DNA of 5,008 nucleotides, from NCBI GenBank assembly GCA_964194585.1, contig CAXMNG010000186.1, positions 1 through 5,008 of the forward strand, read 5' to 3'. Shown here one piece after another: positions 1 through 5,008 of the stretch; within the stretch, counting starts at the first letter, position 1, and the number at the start of each line of letters is the position of its first letter. The DNA is from JAABYT01 sp964194585. Lineage in GTDB: Bacteria; Pseudomonadota; Gammaproteobacteria; HK1. The notes below the pieces were generated by a model. It was not told where the DNA came from and made no database searches. It saw only the letters and a list, made by a program, of their open reading frames with translations. A program made the translations under genes and the position numbers.

Positions 1-1
1 G

Positions 2-343
2 GCACTCTTCGCGCTCGAGCATCTGGACGAGTGGCGCGACACCAAGGCACGGCTCATGAAAGAACGGGTGGATGCGTTGCGCGGTGCCTTCGCGCACTCG
101 AATCTCAGCTATCAGCTGATTTCAAGCGGTGCGTACTTTGCCTACGTGCGCCATCCTTTTCGCGGCACACCGGCGGTGGACGTGGCGCGTCGTCTGGCCG
201 ACCAGGAGAATGTCTTATGCTTGCCCGGCAGCTTCTTCGGCCCATGCCAGGATGACTATCTGCGTCTCGCGTTCGCGAACGCGGAGGGCGATCGATTCCC
301 GGAACTGGTGGAGCGGCTACTGAATAGCCAGAAAAACGTTTAA
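2..343 (+). CDS. Class I/II PLP-dependent aminotransferase, C-terminal fragment
   Basis: The reading frame is open from the window's left edge and gives 113 residues before the TAA at 341-343; the N-terminus and the PLP lysine lie outside the window. The fragment looks like the small C-terminal domain of a fold-type I aminotransferase. It has a helix (ALEHLDEWRDTKARLM), then a strand with SSGAYFAYVRHPF, then LPGSFFGP, then DDYLRLAFAN. In this family the Arg of the YLRLAFAN segment corresponds to the residue that binds the substrate alpha-carboxylate. The enzyme would transfer amino groups between an amino acid and a 2-oxo acid in the cytoplasm; the substrate cannot be told from this part. It ends 4 nt before a long inverted repeat and converges on the argE-like gene. 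There is no internal disruption. Family assignment is firm, specificity unknown. Confidence 0.85.
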   Translation, partial: ALFALEHLDEWRDTKARLMKERVDALRGAFAHSNLSYQLISSGAYFAYVRHPFRGTPAVDVARRLADQENVLCLPGSFFGPCQDDYLRLAFANAEGDRFPELVERLLNSQKNV

Positions 344-347
344 GCAC

Positions 348-421
348 CGTAGGTTGGGCTGAGCTTGCGAAGCCCAACTGGCAGGCGGTTGTTGGGCTTC
401 GCAAGCTCAGCCCAACCTACG
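348..421. repeat. REP-like inverted repeat pair, possible bidirectional terminator
   Basis: Arms 348-378 and 391-421 are perfect reverse complements (31 bp) around a 12-nt loop (TGGCAGGCGGTT). Each arm is itself an internal inverted repeat: GTTGGGCT at 353-360 pairs with AGCCCAAC at 371-378, and GTTGGGCT at 391-398 pairs with AGCCCAAC at 409-416. The DNA or RNA could therefore fold as one long stem or as two small hairpins, the layout of a REP doublet (BIME-like). Repeats beginning GTAGGTTGGGCT are, from general knowledge, common intergenic elements in Gammaproteobacteria. The element starts 4 nt after one stop codon and ends 4 nt before the other stop codon of two convergent genes, so it could end or protect both transcripts. 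T-tracts are weak (CCTTATTT on the + side), so classic intrinsic termination is not certain. Confidence 0.9.
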
Positions 422-425
422 TTCC

Positions 426-1610
426 TTATTTACTCTCTCCCAGACGGTTCATCAATTTCCGCATGAAATCCACGCAGGCTTCGACCTGATCCAATGCGAT
501 GTATTCGTCAGGCTGGTGGGCCTGATCGATGCTTCCCGGGCCGAATACCACCACCGACATGCCGGCCTGCTGGTAGCGGGGAGCCTCCGTTCCGAAGGCC
601 ACGGCGCCTGCTTCATTGGTGCCGGCCAGGGACTTGACCAGCGTCTCGGCGGGAGAGTCGTCCTGGGGGACGAAGGGCGCGGACGCGCTCGTTATCGTGG
701 TATTGATGGCCGCCCCAGGAAATTTGTCGCGCATGCCGGTCAGCAGGCTGTTCGCATGGTCGTTGAAGCGTGTGACGATGTCGTCGGCATCATGGCCAGG
801 CACTGCACGGATTTCCCATTCGAATCGGCATTCCGCGGGCACGATATTGATCTGTTGACCGCCATTGATGGTGCCTACGTTAATCGTGCTGAAAGGCGGG
901 TTGGCACCGTCCAGGAAGTGGGGCAGGGATTTTATCTCTTCAGCGAGCGTCGTCAGATAAGCGATGAGCCGGGCCGCGATGTCGATGGCGTTAACGCCCA
1001 GATGCGTGGCGCTCGAGTGGGCTTCGCGCCCGATCACAATGGTTTCGAGCGAAACCTGGCCTTTGTGGGCGTTGGCGATTCGCATCTCCGTCGGCTCACC
1101 GATGATGACTGCTCGCGGTGCAAGCCCCGTTTCCGGCAACGCCTGCATGAGCCGGGTGGCGCCCGAACAATCCGTCTCTTCGTCATAGGTGAGGACGATG
1201 TGGACGGGGGACTGCAGGCGACATTGCTGGAACTCGGGTACCAGTGCCAGAGCGACGGCCAGAAAGCTCTTCATGTCGCAGGTGCCACGTCCATACAACC
1301 GGCCATCGCGCTCTACAGCCTTGAACGGGTCACTGCTCCAGACCTGGCCATCGACCGGCACCACGTCGGAGTGCCCTGACAGAACGACACCGCCCCGGTT
1401 CGTAGCAGGCCCGATGGTTGCCACCAGATTGGCCTTGGACTTTTCGTCGTTGAACATCAAGGTCGATTTGACGCCGAGATCGTTCAGGTATTCTTCGACG
1501 AAGCGGATCAAGTCGAGATTGGAATCCCGGCTCGTAGTGTCGAAGGCTACCAGGGCTTTGATCATCTCAACCGGTGAGTAGCGCGGTTCGCTGATTTCCT
1601 GAACTCTCAC
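426..1610 (-). CDS. argE: ArgE-type M20 metallo-deacylase (acetylornithine deacetylase family)
   Basis: A 394-residue M20 peptidase-family amidohydrolase, close in length to E. coli ArgE (about 383). In arginine synthesis ArgE hydrolyses N-acetylornithine to ornithine and acetate. The two-metal site is complete: H80 and D82 in SGHSDVVP, D112 in GRGTCDMKSF, general base E144 with ligand E145 in TYDEET, E172 in GEPTE, and H365 in AHQPDEY. H198 (EAHSS) lies in the lid/dimerisation domain, roughly residues 185-300. The GTG start at 1608-1610 overlaps the upstream stop as GTGA, suggesting translational coupling; no good Shine-Dalgarno is seen. The ATG at 1563-1565 (M16) is a less likely alternative because it trims the conserved first helix. 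Pairing with an aminotransferase rather than arg genes leaves open a role on another N-acyl amino acid. Family is secure; substrate is inferred. Confidence 0.9.
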   Translation of the reverse strand: MRVQEISEPRYSPVEMIKALVAFDTTSRDSNLDLIRFVEEYLNDLGVKSTLMFNDEKSKANLVATIGPATNRGGVVLSGHSDVVPVDGQVWSSDPFKAVERDGRLYGRGTCDMKSFLAVALALVPEFQQCRLQSPVHIVLTYDEETDCSGATRLMQALPETGLAPRAVIIGEPTEMRIANAHKGQVSLETIVIGREAHSSATHLGVNAIDIAARLIAYLTTLAEEIKSLPHFLDGANPPFSTINVGTINGGQQINIVPAECRFEWEIRAVPGHDADDIVTRFNDHANSLLTGMRDKFPGAAINTTITSASAPFVPQDDSPAETLVKSLAGTNEAGAVAFGTEAPRYQQAGMSVVVFGPGSIDQAHQPDEYIALDQVEACVDFMRKLMNRLGESK

Positions 1611-2911
1611 TTGTCAGGGCTCTTATTCACGGCCTGCAAAGCTTCGGCGAAACGATCGAGAAACATATCGCACACGGACTGGGTGTGGGCAATGGACAGG
1701 TAGAGCTTGGTACCCATGGGGTTCAAGAAAATCTTTCGCCGAAAGAGTGCCAGCATGAGAGAGCGTCCTTTGCGGCTGTCGCCCCGTTTCGTCGACCGGT
1801 AGTCGTAGACAGGATCGGCAGAGAACACGACCTGCGCGAGGGGACCGTCACCGATTACCTGCGCATGTTCTTGATGGTCGTCCAGCACATCTCGCATGCC
1901 TTTGCGCAAATAGCGCCCGAGATCGTGCAGTCGCTGGTAGCAGTCCGGCTGCTGGAAGATGCCCAGCGCCGCACGCGCCGCCGCCGTGGAAATTGGATTT
2001 CCGCCCAGCGTCGAGGCGACCCACACGTAATCTGGTTCACCAAGCTTGTCTTCGCGCACCCGATCCATGATATTGGTGCGGCCGCCGAAGGCGCCGATGG
2101 GATAGCCACCTCCCAGTGCTTTACCGTAGGCAACCAGATCAGGAATCACTCCGTAGTATTCCTGCGCCCCTCCGTAGGCCAGACGAAATCCGGTTACCAC
2201 CTCGTCGAAAATCAACAGCACATCATGCTCGTCACAGATCGTACGCAGGCCCTCGAGAAATCCCTCCTGCGGCGGCGTGCAGCGCTGCAGCGGTTCGACG
2301 ATGACCGCGGCAAGCCCTTGCGCGTGCTCGGCAATGATCTGCGCCGCCATGGCGATGTCGTTGTACGGGGCCACCAGAATGTCGTCCGCCGCAGCCGCCG
2401 GGATACCGGCGCTGGAAGGGTCGGATTGCGGGAAGTCGAGCAGCCGGTGAGGAAACAGACTCGTAACGCCTACCTCGTTGGCGCCGTGATAGGCACCCTC
2501 GAATTTGAGAATCCTGTTCCGTCCGGTATAGGCGCGCGCGAGGCGTTGACAGTACATGGTTGCCTCGGTGCCCGAAGCACAGAAGCGCACGCGTTCGCAT
2601 GCCGGGCTGAGTCGGCAGATTTCCTCCCCAAGCGCCAGGGAGTTTTCGTTTACGTAGGCGAAGTTGGCGCCCAGTGCCGCTTGCCGGGTCACGGATTCGG
2701 TCACTTCCGGGCGCGCGTGGCCGACCAGCACCGAGCCCCAGCCAATGGAAAAGTCGAGATAGGATGTGCCGGTGGTGTCCCAGAGCTCACATCCATTTCC
2801 CCGGCTGATAACGATGCTGAGTTCCGGCGGAAGATTGAACTCGCCATTGGATCCGCCGGGGAACACACGCAGGGAGCGTTCTACGGCCTCGGGAATCGGG
2901 CTGTGCGTCAT
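1607..2911 (-). CDS. Class III aminotransferase, glutamate-1-semialdehyde aminomutase-like
   Basis: A 434-residue fold-type I PLP enzyme, near the usual length of HemL (about 426). PLP-site motifs are intact: SGTEA at 113-117 (phosphate binding), the tract RILKFEGAYHG at 133-143, D236 in FDEVVTGFR (pyridine nitrogen), and the Schiff-base lysine K264 in AYGKALGGG. TLGGNP at 301-306 matches the cofactor-phosphate segment from the partner subunit. True glutamate-1-semialdehyde aminomutases read PGGVNSPVR near the N-terminus, with Ser and Arg contacting the substrate; here PGGSNGEFN (18-26) has Gly and Asn instead. It is therefore more likely an amino-acid aminotransferase or aminomutase of other specificity than HemL. 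The ATG at 2909-2911 is the only sensible start because conserved sequence begins by about residue 13. The stop overlaps the argE-like start by 4 bp. A REP-like hairpin sits directly upstream. Confidence 0.88.
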   Translation of the reverse strand: MTHSPIPEAVERSLRVFPGGSNGEFNLPPELSIVISRGNGCELWDTTGTSYLDFSIGWGSVLVGHARPEVTESVTRQAALGANFAYVNENSLALGEEICRLSPACERVRFCASGTEATMYCQRLARAYTGRNRILKFEGAYHGANEVGVTSLFPHRLLDFPQSDPSSAGIPAAAADDILVAPYNDIAMAAQIIAEHAQGLAAVIVEPLQRCTPPQEGFLEGLRTICDEHDVLLIFDEVVTGFRLAYGGAQEYYGVIPDLVAYGKALGGGYPIGAFGGRTNIMDRVREDKLGEPDYVWVASTLGGNPISTAAARAALGIFQQPDCYQRLHDLGRYLRKGMRDVLDDHQEHAQVIGDGPLAQVVFSADPVYDYRSTKRGDSRKGRSLMLALFRRKIFLNPMGTKLYLSIAHTQSVCDMFLDRFAEALQAVNKSPDK

Positions 2912-2917
2912 GAGATT

Positions 2918-2950
2918 GGCGATCTCCCCCGAAGGGGACTCGCTCCTACA
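2918..2950 (-). repeat. REP-like hairpin element with UUCG-type loop
   Basis: Read on the minus strand the element begins TGTAGGAGCGAGTCCCC and continues TTCGGGGGAGATCGCC. On the + strand GCGA (2919-2922) pairs with TCGC (2940-2943), and TCCCC (2925-2929) pairs with GGGGA (2934-2938), separated by an asymmetric internal bulge. In minus-strand RNA the loop is UUCG, an unusually stable tetraloop. The TGTAGGAGCGA start is, from general knowledge, typical of REP-type repeats in Pseudomonas and related gammaproteobacteria. It fills most of the 55-nt gap between the carbonic anhydrase-like gene and the aminotransferase gene of the same cluster. It differs in sequence from the element at 348-421. 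Confidence 0.75.
2924..2930 (-). promoter_or_regulatory. Likely ribosome binding site inside the REP-like stem
   Basis: The only Shine-Dalgarno-like stretch close to the aminotransferase start is GGGGGAG (minus strand). It lies 12 nt before the ATG, somewhat far, and most of it forms the 3' side of the hairpin stem, where it pairs with TCCCC. Folding would hide the site. Translation may then depend on ribosomes arriving from the upstream gene, or on hairpin opening. This is inference from base pairing only. Confidence 0.45.
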
Positions 2951-2966
2951 TTGGCTTTATCGCGTA

Positions 2967-3485
2967 TCACTGCTCCTGCAACGACGTTCGATACAGTGCG
3001 GATTTCTGCACGTAATGCTCGGCGATTTCCGAGATGCCTTTAATCTCGGCATCGGTCAGGGAGCGCACGACCCGTCCCGGTGATCCCAGAACCAGGGATC
3101 CGTCCGGGATCTCCTTTCCTTCCGTGACCAGCGCGCTGGCGCCCACCAGGCAGTTTTTCCCGATCCGGGCGTTGTTGAGCACCACCGCATTGATGCCGAT
3201 GAGGCAGTTATCGCCCACCGCGCAGCCGTGCAGCGTGACCTTGTGGCCAATGCTCACATTCGCGCCGAGAGTGAGCGGAAGGCCTTCGTCGATGTGCAGC
3301 ACCGAAGCGTCCTGAACATTGGAGTTGTCGCCAACCGTGATGACGTCGTTGTCGCCGCGCAGCACACAATTGAACCAGACACTGGCATTGCGCCCGAGCA
3401 CCACAGAGCCGATGACTGACGCGCTCGGGGCGACGTAGTAGTCACCGCGAAACTCGACGCGGCGTTCGCCAAGCGAATAGATCAT
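2967..3485 (-). CDS. Gamma-class carbonic anhydrase-like hexapeptide-repeat protein
   Basis: A 172-residue left-handed beta-helix protein of the YrdA/CaiE/PaaY/CamH type, normally a trimer with a metal between subunits. Hexapeptide repeats run from about residue 18 to 140 (VAPSASVIGSVVLG, then VGDNCLIGINAVVL, then IGKNCLVGASALV), followed by a C-terminal helix. The three metal-ligand histidines are present: H64 (VLHIDEG), H81 and H86 (GHKVTLHG). R43 and D45 of RGD, and Q58, match the gamma carbonic anhydrase active site. The Glu after RGD in archaeal Cam is Asn here, and there is no acidic loop, as in the CamH/YrdA subgroup, so hydration of CO2 is not assured. The ATG at 3483-3485 matches the usual family start (MIYSLGERR) and follows GAGGGGGA at 3496-3503. 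A longer reading from 3521 adds 12 unconserved residues. It lies 73 nt after the TPR gene. Confidence 0.9.
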   Translation of the reverse strand: MIYSLGERRVEFRGDYYVAPSASVIGSVVLGRNASVWFNCVLRGDNDVITVGDNSNVQDASVLHIDEGLPLTLGANVSIGHKVTLHGCAVGDNCLIGINAVVLNNARIGKNCLVGASALVTEGKEIPDGSLVLGSPGRVVRSLTDAEIKGISEIAEHYVQKSALYRTSLQEQ

Positions 3486-3495
3486 GCGAATAAGG

Positions 3496-3503
3496 TCCCC
3501 CTC
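3496..3503 (-). promoter_or_regulatory. Ribosome binding site for the carbonic anhydrase-like gene
   Basis: GAGGGGGA on the minus strand lies 10 nt before the ATG at 3483-3485. It supports that start over the upstream ATG at 3519-3521, which has no comparable site. The spacing is slightly long. Confidence 0.55.
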
Positions 3504-3558
3504 AGGCTGTCGGCGGACCATGATACCCGCCGGGGCGGTTCATGAATATGCACGGCCG

Positions 3559-3948
3559 TCATGGGATATCGTCATCGGGTTCCGGTGGCGCGGCCATGAA
3601 TGCCTCGGCCCATTCGAGCCACTGGCGGTCCTCGCCGGCGTCGTGAAGCGCCAGTGCGCGAGCCACATGGGCGCGAGCCTGTGAATGCTCGCGACGCAGA
3701 AAATGCAGTCGCGCCAGAAGCTTCAGACTTTCGAGATGCAGGTCGTCCGCCAGCAGTGCCCGGCGCGCGAAGGCGAGAGCTTGGCGGTCATCATCCTGCC
3801 GGAAGTGGCACAGGGCGAGCAGATGCAAGGTATGGGGATTCTCGCCGACGAACTCCAGCAGTTCAGTCAGGCGATCGATGGCGCGCGGGTAGTTCTTCAG
3901 GCTGAAGGCCCGAGCCGCCTGTACTTCCACAGCGCTCTTGCGGGACAT
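3559..3948 (-). CDS. Small TPR-repeat protein of unknown function
   Basis: A 129-residue, probably cytoplasmic protein with no signal peptide or membrane segment. It is almost entirely helical and shows about three tetratricopeptide-like units: residues 5-35 (AARAFSLKNYPRAIDRLTEL), 38-71 (LHLLALCHFRQDDDRQALAF) and 72-105 (LKLLARLHFLRREHSQARAH). Each has the small/large residue pattern of helix A (LA.. or ..A.) and the Ala-rich helix B. The tail is acidic and Pro-rich (PPEPDDDIP). TPR domains bind other proteins or peptides, so it may act as an adaptor; no enzyme motif is visible. The ATG at 3946-3948 comes 13 nt after the SDR stop, with GAGAG overlapping that stop about 10 nt upstream. A GTG at 3979-3981 would add 11 residues and overlap the SDR gene. 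The partner protein is unknown. Confidence 0.75.
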   Translation of the reverse strand: MSRKSAVEVQAARAFSLKNYPRAIDRLTELLEFVGENPHTLHLLALCHFRQDDDRQALAFARRALLADDLHLESLKLLARLHFLRREHSQARAHVARALALHDAGEDRQWLEWAEAFMAAPPEPDDDIP

Positions 3949-3961
3949 ACGCGGCAAACTC

Positions 3962-4711
3962 TCAGTGGATGAACAGACCACCGTTGACGTCGAGCACCAC
4001 GCCGGTCACGTGACTCGATAGATCCGATGCCAGAAACAGGCAGGCGTTGGCAATGTCGCGCGGCTGGCCGATGCGCCCCAGCGGCACCTTCCCGGCCAGC
4101 TCGGCCTTCATCTCGTCGGTCATTTTCCCGTGCGTAAAGTCGTTGTCGATGGGGCCCGGGGCGACGGCATTGGCGCGTATGCCGTCCGGCGCCAGCTCAC
4201 GTGCCAGCCCCTTGGCAAGACCAAAAATGCCTGACTTCGCGGCGGCGTAGTGCGTCGTGCCGAAGACCCCGCCGCCCACGCGCCCGGCGATAGAGGAAAC
4301 GCACACGATGGCGCCGCTTCCCTGTTTGCGCATGTGCGGAATGACCGCCCGCGCCATGTGGAAGTTTCCACGCAGGTTGATGTCCATGACCGCGTCGTAC
4401 TCCTCCGCGTCGATGTCCATTATCGGTGTGGAGAATACGACGCCGGCATTGTTGATCAGGATGTCGATGCCGCCGAACTCCTCCCGTACCTCATCGGCGA
4501 CGGCTGAGCAGCGAGCGGCATCGGTCACGTCGCAGACATAGGCGCGGTGCTCCGGCCCCAGCTCCCTGGCAGCGGCATTGACGCCGTCGCCATTCACATC
4601 CAGAAGTGCCGTACGCGCTCCGTGCTCGGCAAACAATCTGGCGGTGGCGAGCCCGATGCCGCGCGCGGCGGCGGCTCCGGTGATGATGGCCTTACTGGAT
4701 TTCAAAAGCAT
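3962..4711 (-). CDS. Short-chain dehydrogenase/reductase (FabG-like, probably NAD-dependent)
   Basis: A 249-residue classical SDR, the standard length. The Rossmann glycine motif is TGAAAARGIG (11-20), two residues longer than the common TGxxxGIG. D38 at the end of strand 2 (ALLDVN) is the residue that favours NAD(H) over NADP(H). Further landmarks are D61 (CDVTD), NNAG at 87-90, and the catalytic set N112, S140, Y155 and K159 (YAAAK), followed by APGPIDNDF and DVNGG near the C-terminus. It would interconvert a hydroxyl and a keto group on a small substrate or acyl thioester; the NAD preference leans toward an oxidative role rather than fatty-acid synthesis. The ATG at 4709-4711 is chosen because AGGGGG lies 5 nt upstream and the Rossmann strand starts at residue 7; extension to the GTG at 4798 adds 29 unconserved residues. 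It is the first gene of the minus-strand cluster. Confidence 0.9.
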   Translation of the reverse strand: MLLKSSKAIITGAAAARGIGLATARLFAEHGARTALLDVNGDGVNAAARELGPEHRAYVCDVTDAARCSAVADEVREEFGGIDILINNAGVVFSTPIMDIDAEEYDAVMDINLRGNFHMARAVIPHMRKQGSGAIVCVSSIAGRVGGGVFGTTHYAAAKSGIFGLAKGLARELAPDGIRANAVAPGPIDNDFTHGKMTDEMKAELAGKVPLGRIGQPRDIANACLFLASDLSSHVTGVVLDVNGGLFIH

Positions 4712-4820
4712 GGCTGCCCCCTGGTTTTCCCTGGATACGGCTTGCAGGGACGATACTATAAGGACAGAGCGCATTTGCGGTACTCTTGGGCAAGGCACGA
4801 ACGACGATTGAGGGTGAACT
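4712..4820. promoter_or_regulatory. Divergent intergenic region with candidate promoters
   Basis: This 109-bp gap separates two divergent genes and must hold promoter signals for the cluster or the oxidoreductase gene, unless these are read from farther away. TATAGT on the minus strand (4755-4760) and TATAAG on the + strand (4757-4762) each match the -10 consensus at five of six positions and overlap, but neither has a convincing -35 box at 16-18 bp. CCCTGG occurs twice exactly 10 bp apart (4719-4724 and 4729-4734), and CTTGGGCAAG (4785-4794) is a small inverted repeat; either might be a regulator site. AGGGGG (4717-4722, minus) is the SDR ribosome binding site and GAGGG (4810-4814, plus) that of the oxidoreductase. 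Confidence 0.4.
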
Positions 4821-5008
4821 ATGAGTTTTGCAATTCGTATTCACGAGATTGGCGGCCCCGAAGTGCTCGCGTGGGAGGAAGTGACGGTCGGCGAGCCCGG
4901 TCCCGGCGAAGTACGCTTGCGCCACGGGGCCGTGGGGCTCAATTTCATCGACGTCTACTTCCGCACCGGTGCCTACGGCGCCGACGTGCCCTTTACGCCG
5001 GGGTTGGA
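4821..5008 (+). CDS. qorA: QorA-type NAD(P)H:quinone oxidoreductase, N-terminal fragment
   Basis: The frame is open from the ATG at 4821 to the right edge, giving 62 residues of a medium-chain dehydrogenase/reductase without evident structural zinc. The N-terminus fits the quinone oxidoreductase subfamily: an opening strand IRIHEIGGPEVL, then PGPGEVRLRHGAVGLNFIDV, then YFRTGAYG and the start of FTPGL, which in full-length proteins leads to the PGxEGAG segment. E. coli QorA has the matching GGPEVL and NFIDTYIRSGLY. Family members reduce quinones or enones, often one electron at a time, with NADPH. GAGGG at 4810-4814 lies 6 nt before the start, a good ribosome binding site. The cofactor-binding domain and most of the protein lie beyond the window, so the symbol rests on the N-terminus only. 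The gene is divergent from the minus-strand cluster. Confidence 0.87.
   Translation, partial: MSFAIRIHEIGGPEVLAWEEVTVGEPGPGEVRLRHGAVGLNFIDVYFRTGAYGADVPFTPGL

Noticed and set aside
516..1379. 287-codon open frame on the + strand
   Set aside because: Antisense to the argE-like gene, without motif or good ribosome binding site; the minus strand has every M20 metal ligand in place.
1685..3043. 452-codon open frame on the + strand
   Set aside because: It is antisense to the aminotransferase gene and runs into the carbonic anhydrase-like gene. Its translation is Arg-rich with no recognisable motif, whereas the opposite strand shows complete family motifs. Long antisense frames are expected at this GC content.
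3486..3521. Upstream ATG that would lengthen the carbonic anhydrase-like protein by 12 residues
   Set aside because: Family members begin at the MIY segment and a ribosome binding site precedes that ATG.
3527..3538. CCGCC-GG-GGCGG inverted repeat between the TPR and carbonic anhydrase-like genes
   Set aside because: The stem is 5 bp with only 2 nt between arms and no T-tract follows, so neither a terminator nor an operator can be supported; such short palindromes are common in GC-rich DNA.
4712..4798. Upstream GTG start that would lengthen the SDR by 29 residues
   Set aside because: The added residues are not like an SDR N-terminus, and a strong AGGGGG lies 5 nt before the internal ATG at 4709-4711.
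4692..4925. 77-codon minus-strand frame spanning the divergent region and the start of the qorA gene
   Set aside because: It overlaps the SDR start, the intergenic region and the antisense of qorA, and shows no conserved motif.
1..5008. CRISPR array, tRNA, rRNA, insertion sequence, toxin-antitoxin or phage gene
   Set aside because: I looked for evenly spaced repeats, tRNA-like cloverleaf ends and transposase or phage motifs on both strands and saw none; the only repeats are the two REP-like hairpins.

Overview
The window reads as a compact, moderately GC-rich bacterial chromosome, most likely from a gammaproteobacterium. The clues are the protein families, very short intergenic gaps, and two intergenic hairpin elements that resemble the REP-type repeats common in Gammaproteobacteria. 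The organism call is an inference, since the window has no rRNA or other marker gene.

Layout, left to right. (1) The C-terminal 113 residues of a class I/II PLP aminotransferase on the + strand end at 343. (2) A 31-bp perfect inverted repeat with a 12-nt loop (348-421) fills almost all of the 82-bp gap between this gene and the convergent gene to its right. (3) A five-gene minus-strand cluster runs from 4711 down to 426. In transcription order it encodes a short-chain dehydrogenase/reductase, a small TPR-repeat protein, a gamma-class carbonic anhydrase-like hexapeptide protein, a class III aminotransferase resembling glutamate-1-semialdehyde aminomutase, and an ArgE-type M20 deacylase. A second, unrelated REP-like hairpin (2918-2950) lies between the carbonic anhydrase and aminotransferase genes and contains the likely ribosome binding site of the latter. 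(4) A 109-bp divergent intergenic region (4712-4820) separates the cluster from (5) the 5' end of a QorA-type quinone oxidoreductase gene on the + strand, which runs off the window.

How the genes may work together (inference). The aminotransferase and deacylase genes overlap by 4 bp (GTGA), so they are probably translationally coupled and act on related compounds: the deacylase could release an amino acid from an N-acyl form and the aminotransferase could move or remove its amino group. The aminotransferase lacks the Ser/Arg pair expected of true glutamate-1-semialdehyde aminomutase, so a heme role is unlikely. The SDR has an Asp that favours NAD and could oxidise or reduce a downstream hydroxy/keto intermediate. 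No substrate can be named from sequence alone. No CRISPR array, tRNA, rRNA, insertion sequence or phage gene was seen, and no stretch over 300 bases lacks a gene.
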